A stretch of DNA of 64,000 bases, from positions 2,479,501 to 2,543,500 of the forward strand of contig NZ_CP059997.1 of the NCBI RefSeq assembly GCF_018736145.1, read 5' to 3'. The notes beneath the pieces are model-generated. The model worked only from the letters and a program-made list of their open reading frames with translations. It had not been told where the DNA came from and did no database searches. Made by a program: the position numbers and the translations under genes. Positions 8,973-17,376 of the stretch are shown here, piece by piece (the first letter of the stretch is position 1; each line of letters opens with the position of its first letter). Source of the stretch: Amycolatopsis sp. CA-230715 (lineage in GTDB: Bacteria > Actinomycetota > Actinomycetes > Mycobacteriales > Pseudonocardiaceae).

Positions 8973-9742
8973 CGCTCGCGATCGAAGACGTCCAGGTGCG
9001 GATCTCGGGCCGTGCCATCGTTTCCGGTGCCTCCCTGATCGCCGCGCCCGGTGAGGTCAGCGGCGTGATCGGGCCCAACGGCAGCGGCAAGTCGACCCTG
9101 CTGCGCACCGCGTTCCGCCACCTCAAGCCGCACGCGGGCCGGGTACTGCTCGACTCCACCGACATCGCCTCGCTGCGGCCGGGCGACCTCGCCCGCCGGA
9201 TCGGCGCGGTACCACAGGAAACGCGCTCGGACTTCGACATCACCGTGCGCGAAATGGTCACCATGGGCCGCACCCCGCACAAGCACCCGTTCGCCGCGAT
9301 GACCGCCACCGACCACGAGATCATCGACGACGCACTGTCCAAAACAGACACTCGCGAACTCGCGGAACGCCGCTACGCCACGCTTTCCGGCGGCGAACGG
9401 CAACGGGTCCTGCTCGCCCGCGCGCTCGCCCAGCGCACCGCGGTGCTCGTCCTCGACGAGCCGACGAACCACCTCGACGTCCGCCACCAGCTCGACCTCA
9501 TGCTGCTGGTGCGCGAACTCGGCCTCACCACCCTCATGGCCGTGCACGACCTCAACCTCGCCGCGGGCCACTGCGACCGCCTGCACGTGCTCTCCGGCGG
9601 CCGCATCGTCGCCAGCGGGAAACCCGCCGAGGTCCTCACCACCGACCTCGTCCGCGAGGTCTTCGAAGTCGACGCCGACGTCGTCGAACACCCGAGGACC
9701 GGGGTGCCGCACCTGATCCTGTCCCCTTTGGACGAACCGTGA
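8969..9742 (+). CDS. ABC transporter ATP-binding protein, FecE/BtuD type
   Basis: 257 residues. Walker A GPNGSGKST, Q-loop VPQETRSDF, signature LSGGERQRV, Walker B VLVLDEPTNHLD and H-loop AVHDLNLA are all intact. It is the energy-coupling subunit for the FecCD-type permease, with ATG overlap upstream and GTGA overlap with the MFS gene downstream. A unique FecE-type sequence with full motifs suggests a functional importer. Confidence 0.92.
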   Translation: MTLAIEDVQVRISGRAIVSGASLIAAPGEVSGVIGPNGSGKSTLLRTAFRHLKPHAGRVLLDSTDIASLRPGDLARRIGAVPQETRSDFDITVREMVTMGRTPHKHPFAAMTATDHEIIDDALSKTDTRELAERRYATLSGGERQRVLLARALAQRTAVLVLDEPTNHLDVRHQLDLMLLVRELGLTTLMAVHDLNLAAGHCDRLHVLSGGRIVASGKPAEVLTTDLVREVFEVDADVVEHPRTGVPHLILSPLDEP

Positions 9743-10956
9743 CCGGGGGAAAGTACGCGCAACTGCTGCGCACCGACGGTGTTCCCGCGGTGCTGGCCGC
9801 CGGTGCGCTCGCCCGGCTCCCGGTGAGCATGTACGGGCTTTCCTTGCTGCTGCTGGCGCAGGACGCGACCGGCTCGCTCGGGCAGGCGGGCCTGGTGGCC
9901 GCCGCGGCTGCCGTCGGGTTCGCCGTCACCGCGCCCGCGCTCGGCAGGCTCGCCGACCGGTACGGCCCGGCCCGGCCGCTCGCCGGGGCCGCGGCGGTGA
10001 ACGGGCTGGCGTTCGCGGCGGTGGTGCTGGCCGCCGAGTTCGCGCCAGCAACACAGCAGCTGTGGCTGCTGGCGGTCACCGCGGTCGTGCTCGGCGCCTC
10101 GGTGCCGCCGATCGCCGCGTGCCAGCGCGCGCTGTGGCGGGGAAAGCTGAGCGAGCGCCTGCTGGAAACCGCGCTCGCGCTGGATTCGCTGCAGCTCGAC
10201 GTGTTCCTGATCGGCGGCCCGCTGCTGGTCACCGGGCTGACGCTGGCCACGGGACCGGTCACCGCGGTCATCGTCACCGGGGCGCTGCTGGTCACCGGCA
10301 CCTGCGTGTTCGCCGCGCTGCCCGCGTGCCGCGCGGCACGTCCCGGCGCCTCCGGGCGCGGCCTGGGACCGTTGCGGGCCAAGGGTTTCCGGCTGCTGCT
10401 CGGCACGATCGCGGCGGCTGGCCTCGCGCTCGGGCTGGTGCGGGTGGGGCTGATCGGGTTCGCGGGCGAGTCCGGCGGGCTGCTGTACACCGCGATCGGC
10501 GTCGGCAGCGCGGTGAGCGGGCTCGCCTACGGCGCCCGCGACTGGAAGACGCCCGTCGAACGGCGCTACGCGATCCTGTTGTCGTGCTACGGCGCCGGAG
10601 TCCTGCTCTTGCTGACCGGCTCGTCGGTCCCGGTGATGTTCGCGCTCGCGGTGGTCACCGGGCTCGCGCTCACCCCGGTGACGGTCGGCGAGTTCGCGCT
10701 GATCGGCCGCTGCGCCCCGGCAGGCACGATCGCCGAAGCCTTCGCGTGGGCCACCACCGCCACCTTCGCGGGCAACGCCGCGGGTACCGGCCTCGGCGGC
10801 TGGCTCACCGACCAGGCCGGCTGGCGCGCGACGGCCGGTCTCGGCGCACTCGTCCTCGTCACGGCGTCGATCGCCGTGTTCTCCCGTCCCGCGTTGCTGG
10901 GACCCCAGAACGCCCTCGCCGAGGGCAGGTCCGGAACCGGAAGCGAAGGGAGGTGA
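9739..10956 (+). CDS. MFS transporter, putative exporter
   Basis: 405 residues with about twelve hydrophobic segments and the MFS loop motif GRLADRYGPARP after TM2. The GTG start at 9739 overlaps the importer ATPase stop, so it belongs to the same operon. Its stop codon lies inside the perfect Shine-Dalgarno of the following 23-codon peptide gene, which couples their translation. An MFS efflux protein placed between a chelate importer and a peptide-modification gene is what one expects if the product is exported and re-imported with a metal. Its substrate is inferred only. Confidence 0.82.
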   Translation: MTGGKYAQLLRTDGVPAVLAAGALARLPVSMYGLSLLLLAQDATGSLGQAGLVAAAAAVGFAVTAPALGRLADRYGPARPLAGAAAVNGLAFAAVVLAAEFAPATQQLWLLAVTAVVLGASVPPIAACQRALWRGKLSERLLETALALDSLQLDVFLIGGPLLVTGLTLATGPVTAVIVTGALLVTGTCVFAALPACRAARPGASGRGLGPLRAKGFRLLLGTIAAAGLALGLVRVGLIGFAGESGGLLYTAIGVGSAVSGLAYGARDWKTPVERRYAILLSCYGAGVLLLLTGSSVPVMFALAVVTGLALTPVTVGEFALIGRCAPAGTIAEAFAWATTATFAGNAAGTGLGGWLTDQAGWRATAGLGALVLVTASIAVFSRPALLGPQNALAEGRSGTGSEGR

Positions 10957-10963
10957 CCTGAAG

Positions 10964-11035
10964 ATGGCGAAGCTCGTCGTGAAGGTGCGTCGCAAGAAGA
11001 CCCGCGGCAACCTGCTGTCGAACCACCCGGCGTAG
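10964..11035 (+). CDS. 23-residue basic peptide, candidate RiPP precursor
   Basis: This short gene starts with ATG 7 bp after the MFS stop and is preceded by GGGAGGTGA, an essentially perfect anti-Shine-Dalgarno match. The peptide has seven Lys/Arg and no acidic residue in positions 3-14 (MAKLVVKVRR...), then a C-terminal part with Asn16, Ser19, Asn20, His21 and Pro22, and no Cys. A ribosome site of this quality on so short a frame, followed by a hairpin and a SagB-type peptide dehydrogenase, argues for a ribosomal peptide precursor. A regulatory leader peptide is the main alternative. I recognise no described family. Confidence 0.65.
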   Translation: MAKLVVKVRRKKTRGNLLSNHPA

Positions 11036-11050
11036 CCGGTAGTCGATAAG

Positions 11051-11089
11051 CGGGAGGCGGGGCAAGCTAGTACCTTGCCCCGCCTCCCG
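11051..11089 (+). terminator. 16-bp perfect hairpin between peptide and SagB genes
   Basis: Arms 11051-11066 and 11074-11089 are perfectly complementary around a 7-base loop (ctagtac). No U-tract follows. It may act as a partial terminator or mRNA-end stabiliser that makes more peptide than enzyme, a common arrangement in RiPP operons. Confidence 0.75.
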
Positions 11090-11130
11090 TCCACCAGTGT
11101 CTCACTGAGTCTTGGGAGAGGGGAAACCCC

Positions 11131-12267
11131 GTGAAGCTTCGTCGTGCCCGCAGCCTGGTCGGCTATTGGAGCGAGGGCGAGTTCGTCCTCGAAGACTATC
11201 TCGCCACCAAATCCTCCGACGTCGACGAGGACAACGCCGTCGTCGTGGACGAAACCGCGCTCCGCCTGCTCGACCTGTTCACCGACTGGACCGACACCGA
11301 GTCGGTGCTCGACGCGCTGCCCGGGTTCGACCCGGAATCCGTGCGCGCGTCCCTGGAAGTGCTGACCGAGGCCGGGCTTCTGCACACCATCGAAGAGGCC
11401 GGGCGGGAAGACCTGCTCTCGGCGGAATGGGAGAACTGGAGCGAGGAAGCACGATTCTTCCACTTCGGCACCAAGGACGCCGTCTACATCGGCGACGACG
11501 ACGAACACCGCAGAGAAGCGGCCACCGTCGCGCTGGAAAGCGGGCCGCCGCCGGAGATCTTCAAGCACTATCCCGACGCGCTACGCGTCAGGCTGCCCAG
11601 GGCGTTCCTGCCGCTGCGCCGCGGTTTCGACGACGTGCTCCTCGCGCGCCGGACGCACCGCGAGTTCACCGACGGCCCAGTGACCCTGCGCGAACTGGCC
11701 ACCGTGCTGCACTACACGTTCGCGCCCATGTACTTCGTCGACGCCCGCGAGTACGGCACGCTGTTCATGCGCACCAGCCCCGGCGGCGGCGCGCGGCACG
11801 AGCTGGAGGCCTACGTCGCGGTGCTCAACGTCGAAGGCGTCGCACCTGGTCTCTACCACTACAACCTTGAGCAGCACAGCCTCGAACTGCTCGACGCCGA
11901 TTTTGGCCGCGAGCAGGTGGACCGGCTCGCCTTCGGGCAGCAGATGGCCGTGACCGCCGGGTTCACGATCTTCCTGACCGCACTGGTGAAACGGGCCGCC
12001 TACAAGTACCGGCACCCGCGCACGCTGCGCATGATCATGCTCGACGCCGGGCACCTCGCGCAGACCTTCGACCTAGTGGCCACCGCCGCCGGGCTCGGCC
12101 CGTTCCAGACCGCGGCGTTCCGCGACAGCGAGGTCGAAGCGGCACTCGGCGTGGACGGCATCGGCGAAACCGCGCTGTACCTGTTCGGCGCCGGACGCCC
12201 ATCCGGACCGACCGACGGGCACCCCATCGACATGCGCGTCGCGGCTCATCCGTACTACCGAGGCTAG
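11131..12267 (+). CDS. SagB-type peptide dehydrogenase (nitroreductase fold)
   Basis: 378 residues. The N-terminal part (about 1-95) has hydrophobic-Asp-Glu patterning and ends in LEVLTEAGLL, like the winged-helix peptide-binding front of SagB proteins. Residues about 160-370 form an FMN nitroreductase-like SagB domain, with the FMN-contact start LARRTHREFTDGPVTL and the later HLAQTFDLVATAAGL. Enzymes of this family oxidise azolines or other residues in ribosomal peptides. No YcaO cyclodehydratase is nearby, so the chemistry here may differ from that of classical azole makers. GTG start at 11131 with GGGAGAGGGG upstream. The substrate is probably the 23-residue peptide (inference). Confidence 0.82.
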   Translation: MKLRRARSLVGYWSEGEFVLEDYLATKSSDVDEDNAVVVDETALRLLDLFTDWTDTESVLDALPGFDPESVRASLEVLTEAGLLHTIEEAGREDLLSAEWENWSEEARFFHFGTKDAVYIGDDDEHRREAATVALESGPPPEIFKHYPDALRVRLPRAFLPLRRGFDDVLLARRTHREFTDGPVTLRELATVLHYTFAPMYFVDAREYGTLFMRTSPGGGARHELEAYVAVLNVEGVAPGLYHYNLEQHSLELLDADFGREQVDRLAFGQQMAVTAGFTIFLTALVKRAAYKYRHPRTLRMIMLDAGHLAQTFDLVATAAGLGPFQTAAFRDSEVEAALGVDGIGETALYLFGAGRPSGPTDGHPIDMRVAAHPYYRG

Positions 12268-12396
12268 GCAGAAGTTCCCCGTACCGCACGGGTTCTCACG
12301 ATCCGGGAGAACGTGTTCCACTGTGGACGCTGCTGGTTAGCGCGACACGGCCCCGTCCCCACCGGCGCCGTGATCACGCCCTCCCGGAGGTGACCC

Positions 12397-12963
12397 GTGC
12401 GGTCCATTCGCCTCACCGCGCCCGCGCTCGCGCTGGTCGTGCTCGCGGCGTGCGCACCGGGCGGCGGCGCGGGTCCCACCGACGCGGGCCCGCCGAAACC
12501 GCCGAATCCGGCACCGCGGTACTGCTGATCACACACGACCTCGGTGTCGCGGCCGCCCCAGCCTCGCGCGCCCGTCGCGACCGCCCCGCTCCGGGGACAC
12601 GGATCTGCTGGCCGTCACCGGGCTCGCAAAACGTTCGGCGCTTCGACCGTGGCGGTGCGCGATGTTTCGTTCACCGTCGCCCGCGGCACCACCCTCGCGC
12701 TGGTCGGCGAATCCGGCTCGGAGAAGACCACCACCGCCACCTTCGACGGCACGGACCTGGCGGCGGTCTCCGGTGCGGAACTCCGGCGGCTCCGGCAACG
12801 GTTCCAGCTCGTCTACCAAAACCCCCACGCTTCACTGGACCCGCGCTTCACCATCGAACAGGTCGTCGCGGAACCGTTGCGCGCCTTCGGTATCGGCGAC
12901 CGGCGCGCCCGCGTCTCCACCTTGCTTGCGGTGGCCGGTTCGCCGTGTTGGGTTGCGGTCTAA
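12397..12963 (+). pseudogene. decayed oligopeptide ABC transporter (binding protein, DppD and DppF fragments)
   Basis: Three remnants are run together. From GTG 12397, with a GGAGGTGA site, a 42-residue lipoprotein start (LALVVLAACAPGGG) is cut short at 12525. Another frame then carries GTAVLLITHDLGVAA, the H-loop end of a DppD-type ATPase. From about 12610 a DppF-type fragment has VRDVSFTVARGTTLALVGES followed by GSEKTT, where Walker A Gly is replaced by Glu. About 40 residues are missing after it, then FQLVYQNPHASLDPRF, and the frame ends before the signature motif. Internal deletions collapsed a five-gene importer into about 570 bp. Confidence 0.8.
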
Positions 12964-13212
12964 AAAGGCTTTGGACTGAAGAGGATGGGCGGCTTTTGTT
13001 GCCTGGCTTCCCGCTGCGATGTCTAAGACCTTCTTATTGTGAAACCTTTTCAGAAGTTGTCCATTTTAGGAAGAGGTTGCAAGTGTCCGCGTGGAAGATC
13101 TTGTTCCCCCCACTTCGCCACAGTCCGCAAGAACAACGTCCACGCCCTCATCGGAAACCCTTGGCTACCAACAGTCTCCACGACAACGTGAATAGCTACC
13201 TGAATGGACCAA
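12964..13212. other. AT-richer spacer after the transporter wreck
   Basis: A 250-bp non-coding stretch with noticeably lower GC than its surroundings (for example around 13030-13080). I see no gene, and no inverted repeat that would mark an insertion sequence. It may be the residue of the deletion event that destroyed the upstream transporter. Confidence 0.5.
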
Positions 13213-13240
13213 TCGAACCTCTGTGCGGTCGCGGTAGAAT
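13213..13240 (+). promoter_or_regulatory. SOS-like box and -10 element of the first DUF222-HNH gene
   Basis: TCGAAC-N4-GTGCGG (13213-13228) resembles the actinobacterial LexA box TCGAAC-N4-GTTCGA with two mismatches. Six bases later comes TAGAAT (13235-13240), and the GTG start is six bases beyond, implying a leaderless transcript. The paralogue at 33861 has the same layout. Confidence 0.6.
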
Positions 13241-13246
13241 TGTGGC

Positions 13247-14494
13247 GTGTCCGAGACCTCTTCCCTTACACCGCAGCGGGAGCTGTGGCAGCTCGCCGCG
13301 CGCGAGAAAGCCGCGCTGCTGCGGGAAGAGATGATGTCCTTGTGGCAGCAGGAATCCCGGGTCTGCCGGTTGATCGCTGAACTCGACAATGGCGGCACAC
13401 GTGAACTCGGATACCCTTCCACCGCCGCGTTGGTGGCGGAGGTGGCGCGGACTTCCTCGGCCGCGGTGCGGAAACTGGTGGCGCGGGCGCTCGCGATCAA
13501 CCCCAGCCGGGGTATCGATGGCACGGAAATTCCCGCTGCGGCGCCGCTGACCGGAGAAGCCGCCGCCGAAGGCGCGATCTCGCCACTGCATGTGGATGGG
13601 ATCGTGTCGGCACTGCAGGCCATCCCGGACACCGTACCGGTCGAGGAGCGGGAGAAGACCGAGAAGACTCTGGTCGATCTCGCTCGGAACGCCACCACGG
13701 CGGAGGTCGCCGCCGCGGGCCAACGGTTGCGCGACACCCTCGACCCCGACGGCGCCGAACCCCGCGACACCCCCGAACCCAAACGCGCCTTCCGATACCG
13801 CCAAGGCAAAGACGGCTCCATCAAATTCGACGGCTACCTCGACCCGGTGTCCGGCGCGAAAACCCTCGCACTCCTAGAACCTCTGGCACTGCCCCATAAA
13901 GAGGACAACCCCCTGGTGCGCGGCAAAGCCGAGCGCTACGGGGATGCCTTCATGGAGATCGTGAACCTAGCCGCGAGTCACCCGGATGCGCCGAACCACA
14001 GCAGCACCCGAGGCGACATCGTCATCACCATCCCCCTCGAACTCCTCCAAAAAGGACTCGGGCAAGCCTGCCTCGACCTGGTCACGAACATCACCGCGAG
14101 CGAAGCCCGCATCCTCGCCTGCGACTGCAAAGTCATCCCCGCCGTGCTCGGCACTGACGGTCAACCCCTGGAATACGGGCGCGCCAAGCCAATCGTGACC
14201 GAAGGCCTCCGCCTCATGCTCGCCATCCGCGACGGCGGCTGCTCCTTTCCCGGCTGCAACCGAAAGCCCCGCCACTGCGACGCCCACCACGTCCGAGAAT
14301 GGTGGAACGGCGGCACCACCGACCTCGGCAACCTCGTCCTCCTCTGCGGACACCACCACCGCCTCTTGCACAACAGTGACTGGAAAGTCCGCATGGTTAA
14401 CGGGATGCCCGAGTTCACCCCACCGGAGTTCCTGGATCCCTGGCGAAGACCCCGGACCAACACCATCCACACCGCACAACCCCGCGCCGCCTGA
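13247..14494 (+). CDS. DUF222 and HNH endonuclease protein, copy 1
   Basis: 415 residues. The N-terminal DUF222 region (about 1-290) is followed by a C-terminal HNH domain with GGCSFPGCNRKPRHCDAHHV, then LVLLCGHHHRLLH. The zinc cysteines and active-site His residues are present. This is the family of the mycobacterial 13E12 repeat genes, present in many copies in actinobacteria. It is strongly similar throughout to the protein at 33861, including the final TAQPRAA. Function is unproven; a DNA-damage-linked nuclease or selfish homing-like role has been suggested. GTG start from the leaderless promoter at 13235. Confidence 0.88.
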   Translation: MSETSSLTPQRELWQLAAREKAALLREEMMSLWQQESRVCRLIAELDNGGTRELGYPSTAALVAEVARTSSAAVRKLVARALAINPSRGIDGTEIPAAAPLTGEAAAEGAISPLHVDGIVSALQAIPDTVPVEEREKTEKTLVDLARNATTAEVAAAGQRLRDTLDPDGAEPRDTPEPKRAFRYRQGKDGSIKFDGYLDPVSGAKTLALLEPLALPHKEDNPLVRGKAERYGDAFMEIVNLAASHPDAPNHSSTRGDIVITIPLELLQKGLGQACLDLVTNITASEARILACDCKVIPAVLGTDGQPLEYGRAKPIVTEGLRLMLAIRDGGCSFPGCNRKPRHCDAHHVREWWNGGTTDLGNLVLLCGHHHRLLHNSDWKVRMVNGMPEFTPPEFLDPWRRPRTNTIHTAQPRAA

Positions 14495-14603
14495 GCTTGT
14501 TGCTCAAGGGGGCCTAACAGAATGATCTTGAGATGTCGTGTCTCGATAGATGTGGCACATGGTTGGACGACCGCAAGGAGATGGACTACGGGTCGGGCAT
14601 GGG

Positions 14604-15560
14604 TCAGAACGTGGCGATCGGGTTGACCGGGCTGCCGGACGTACCGGCGAAGCGAACCGGCGCGACCGCGAGCTGGAAGTCCCACTGACCGAGTTCGGCG
14701 GCAGTCGCCGTGCACGCTTCCAGGTCGCAGTTGTCGAGCAGCCACAGGCCCATCGCGACGAGGCCCACGGTGTGCACCGGCATCGCCAGGTCTTCGTACC
14801 CCGACGGCTGAACGTCCTGCGGGGTGTCGGCGCCGATCAGGGCGACTTCCCGGTCGTGCAGCCACGGCAGGCAGGACGCGTGCCAGCCTGCCTGGGTGAC
14901 ACCGCCGGACACGCCGGATTCGTGCCGGGCGTGGCCGTAGCCGGTCCGCAGGAGCACCGCGTCGCCGGGTCGCACCCGCACGCCCTGGCGACGCTCGGCC
15001 GCTTCGAGGTCCTCGGGGAACACGCCCTCGCCCGGTTCCAGCCACGGCACCTCGCGGACCTTCGCGATGTCCAGCAGGACACCACGCGTGACGATCCCGT
15101 TCGCCGCCGCCGTGACGGCACCCCACGCCGAGCCCGTCTCGGCGTCGACCAGCGAGTGCGACCGCCCGTTGTACATCTTGCCGTCCCAGAAGATGTGGCA
15201 CGGCGAATCGACGTGGGTGATGGTGTTGCCGTGGAACAGGATGCCGAGCCGCTCGTTCGAATAACCCCAGTGCCGGTCGTTGCGGAGGCCGGGCAGCGGC
15301 ATGTTCTCGACACCCGGCGTGTCGGCGAAGCACGGGCACGTCGTCGTCGACCGCTCCATCTCCTCCGGTACGGCCACCTCCCACGAGCACGACACGCTCC
15401 TGCCGTGGCGTACTGCCCGCGCCGCGCCCAGCCGGACGTCGTCGGTGATGTGGTTCAGCGTGCCGAGTTCGTCTTCGTCGCCCCACCGCCCCCAGTTCGA
15501 CAGCGCGCTGAAGTACTCGAGCACGTCGTCCTGCGCGGGTATCGGCCGCCCTGCCGTCAT
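14604..15560 (-). CDS. cyclase family protein (kynurenine formamidase-like)
   Basis: 318 residues from ATG 15560, chosen because GGAGGAG lies ten bases upstream; a GTG at 15581 would place that site inside the gene. The metal-binding motif HVDSPCH (HxDxPxH) near residue 113 and the later GHAR/GYGHA region mark the cyclase/kynurenine formamidase superfamily. These are Zn/Mn hydrolases acting on amides or lactones. No tryptophan-catabolism genes are nearby, so the substrate is open. It lies just downstream of a winged-helix regulator gene on the same strand (35-bp gap) and could be in its operon. Confidence 0.82.
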   Translation of the reverse strand: MTAGRPIPAQDDVLEYFSALSNWGRWGDEDELGTLNHITDDVRLGAARAVRHGRSVSCSWEVAVPEEMERSTTTCPCFADTPGVENMPLPGLRNDRHWGYSNERLGILFHGNTITHVDSPCHIFWDGKMYNGRSHSLVDAETGSAWGAVTAAANGIVTRGVLLDIAKVREVPWLEPGEGVFPEDLEAAERRQGVRVRPGDAVLLRTGYGHARHESGVSGGVTQAGWHASCLPWLHDREVALIGADTPQDVQPSGYEDLAMPVHTVGLVAMGLWLLDNCDLEACTATAAELGQWDFQLAVAPVRFAGTSGSPVNPIATF

Positions 15561-15594
15561 TCCCCAAGCTCCTCCGGTCACACGGGTGGAGGCG

Positions 15595-16077
15595 TCAAGC
15601 TACCAAAGCGCGGCCCGACCCGTCGAAACGATAGCCGACGCCGATCAGCGTGGTGATGTTCGCGGTGCCCGCGCCCAGTTTTTCCCGCAGTTTCCGGATG
15701 TGGACGTCGATGGTGCGGGAGCCGTGCCCGTACGGTTCTCCCCACACTTCGCGCATCAGGGTCTTCCGGTCGTGCACCGCGCCGGGACGGGTGCACAGGA
15801 ACTCCAGCAGGTCGAACTCCAGTCTGGTCAGGCGGACCGGTTCTCCGTGCGCGAAAACCTGCCGCGAAGCGAGGTGAATGACCAGGGGCTCGCCCGCGGT
15901 TCCTCGTTGCGGCGGCACGGTGACGCCGGTGCCGCGGCGGGCGAGCACCGCGTCGATCGCCTCGGTGACGTCGGCGACCAGGCCGGGGTAGTCGGCGGAA
16001 CCCGCCTGGTCCGACAGGCGGATGTGCACGCCGATCCCGCCGGTCTCCGTGGCTACGCGGACGACGGACGCGGTCAT
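15595..16077 (-). CDS. winged-helix DNA-binding protein with OmpR/PhoB-type C-terminal domain
   Basis: 160 residues. The C-terminal part (about 65-155) is a Trans_reg_C domain: VRLTRLEFDLLEFLCTRPG, VWGEPYGHGSRTIDVHIRKL and IGVGYRF. The N-terminal 60 residues are not a phosphoreceiver domain and lack the usual aspartates, so it is not an ordinary response regulator. The ATG at 16077 has GGAGGAAA upstream. It is divergent from the luciferase-like monooxygenase at 16251 and probably controls that gene or the downstream cyclase. Confidence 0.82.
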   Translation of the reverse strand: MTASVVRVATETGGIGVHIRLSDQAGSADYPGLVADVTEAIDAVLARRGTGVTVPPQRGTAGEPLVIHLASRQVFAHGEPVRLTRLEFDLLEFLCTRPGAVHDRKTLMREVWGEPYGHGSRTIDVHIRKLREKLGAGTANITTLIGVGYRFDGSGRALVA

Positions 16078-16250
16078 GAGATTTCCTCCGATGGGCTGCC
16101 CCGATTCGTGTTTTCGATAGCACCACCGCGCGCGGACGCGGTCAACGCTTCCCGCACGGTGGAAAATCCCACTCCTTGATCACCCGCTCCCCGTGCGCGG
16201 AATCGCCCGCACACTGGTTTCCGTGGCCGGACGCGAACTGAAAGGCACAC

Positions 16251-17372
16251 ATGTCCCCGATCCCGCTTTCGGTACTCGACCTCGTCCCGATCTCCGCGGA
16301 CGCCACCACGCGTGACGCGGTCCGCAACACCGTCGATCTGGCGCGACGGGCGGAGCGCGCGGGCTACCGGCGGTACTGGTTCGCCGAGCACCACTTCAAC
16401 CCCGGCGTCGCGGGCGCCTCACCCTCGGTCGTGATCGCGCTCGTGGCCGCGGCGACGGAGCGGATCCGGCTCGGCTCCGCCGGTGTCCAGCTCGCGCACC
16501 GCACCGCACTGTCCACTGTGGAGGAATTCGGCCTGATCGACGCGCTGCACCCCGGCCGGATCGACCTCGGGCTCGGCCGGAGCGGGCCGCAGCTGCTCAA
16601 GGAGCGTGCGCGGCGGGACACCACCGGCGTGGTCGAACGGACCGCGCCGAACGGACTGCTCATCCCGAAGCCCGCGTCCGTCGACGTCGCGAAACTGACC
16701 ACCTCGGACCGGTTCGCCGCGAACTCCGCGCTGCTGCGCCCCGGGGGCGGGCAACCGCCCGACTACGCGGGCCAGGTCGCCGACATCCTCGCGTTGCTCG
16801 GTGGCACGTACCGCACACCGGACGGCGTCGAAGCGCACGCCACGCCGGGGGAAGGCGCGGACGTCGAGGTGTGGATCCTCGGCAGCAGCGCCGGGCTGAG
16901 CGCGACCGTCGCGGGGGCGAACGGGCTCCGCTTCGCGGCGAACTACCACGTCAGCCCGGCCACCGTGCTCGAAGCGGTGGACGCCTACCGCGCCGCGTTC
17001 GAGCCGTCGGACGCGCTCGACCGGCCGTACGTGGCGGTCTCGGCCGACGTCGTGGTGGCCGAGACCGACGAGGACGCGCGGCGGCTCGCGGCCGGGTACG
17101 CGGCGTGGGTGCGGAGCATCCGGCGGTTCGAAGGCGCGATCCCGTTCCCCAGCCCCGAAAGCGCGGCAGCGCTTCACTGGACCGACGAAGACCGCGAGCT
17201 CGTGGCGGACCGGGTCGCCACCCAGTTCACCGGCTCACCGGCGACGGTCACCGCGAAACTGGCACAGCTCCAGGAAGCGACCGGCGCCGACGAACTCGCG
17301 ATCACGACCATCACCCACGACCACGCCGACCGCGTGCGCTCCTACGAACTGCTCGCCGAAGCGTGGCAGTGA
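16251..17372 (+). CDS. LLM-class flavin-dependent oxidoreductase
   Basis: 373 residues. The luciferase-like monooxygenase fold is shown by RAERAGYRRYWFAEHHF and IRLGSAGVQLAHRTALSTV, then DALHPGRIDLGLGRSG. It should use reduced FMN or F420 to oxidise a small substrate, which cannot be told from sequence. It is divergent from a winged-helix regulator (173-bp gap) and convergent with a MarR-family gene only 4 bp from its stop. Confidence 0.85.
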   Translation: MSPIPLSVLDLVPISADATTRDAVRNTVDLARRAERAGYRRYWFAEHHFNPGVAGASPSVVIALVAAATERIRLGSAGVQLAHRTALSTVEEFGLIDALHPGRIDLGLGRSGPQLLKERARRDTTGVVERTAPNGLLIPKPASVDVAKLTTSDRFAANSALLRPGGGQPPDYAGQVADILALLGGTYRTPDGVEAHATPGEGADVEVWILGSSAGLSATVAGANGLRFAANYHVSPATVLEAVDAYRAAFEPSDALDRPYVAVSADVVVAETDEDARRLAAGYAAWVRSIRRFEGAIPFPSPESAAALHWTDEDRELVADRVATQFTGSPATVTAKLAQLQEATGADELAITTITHDHADRVRSYELLAEAWQ

Positions 17373-17376
17373 CGGT

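Noticed and set aside
12390..13334. 314-codon frame over the transporter wreck
   Set aside because: It passes through several frame-shifted remnants and into the AT-rich spacer, with no continuous domain.
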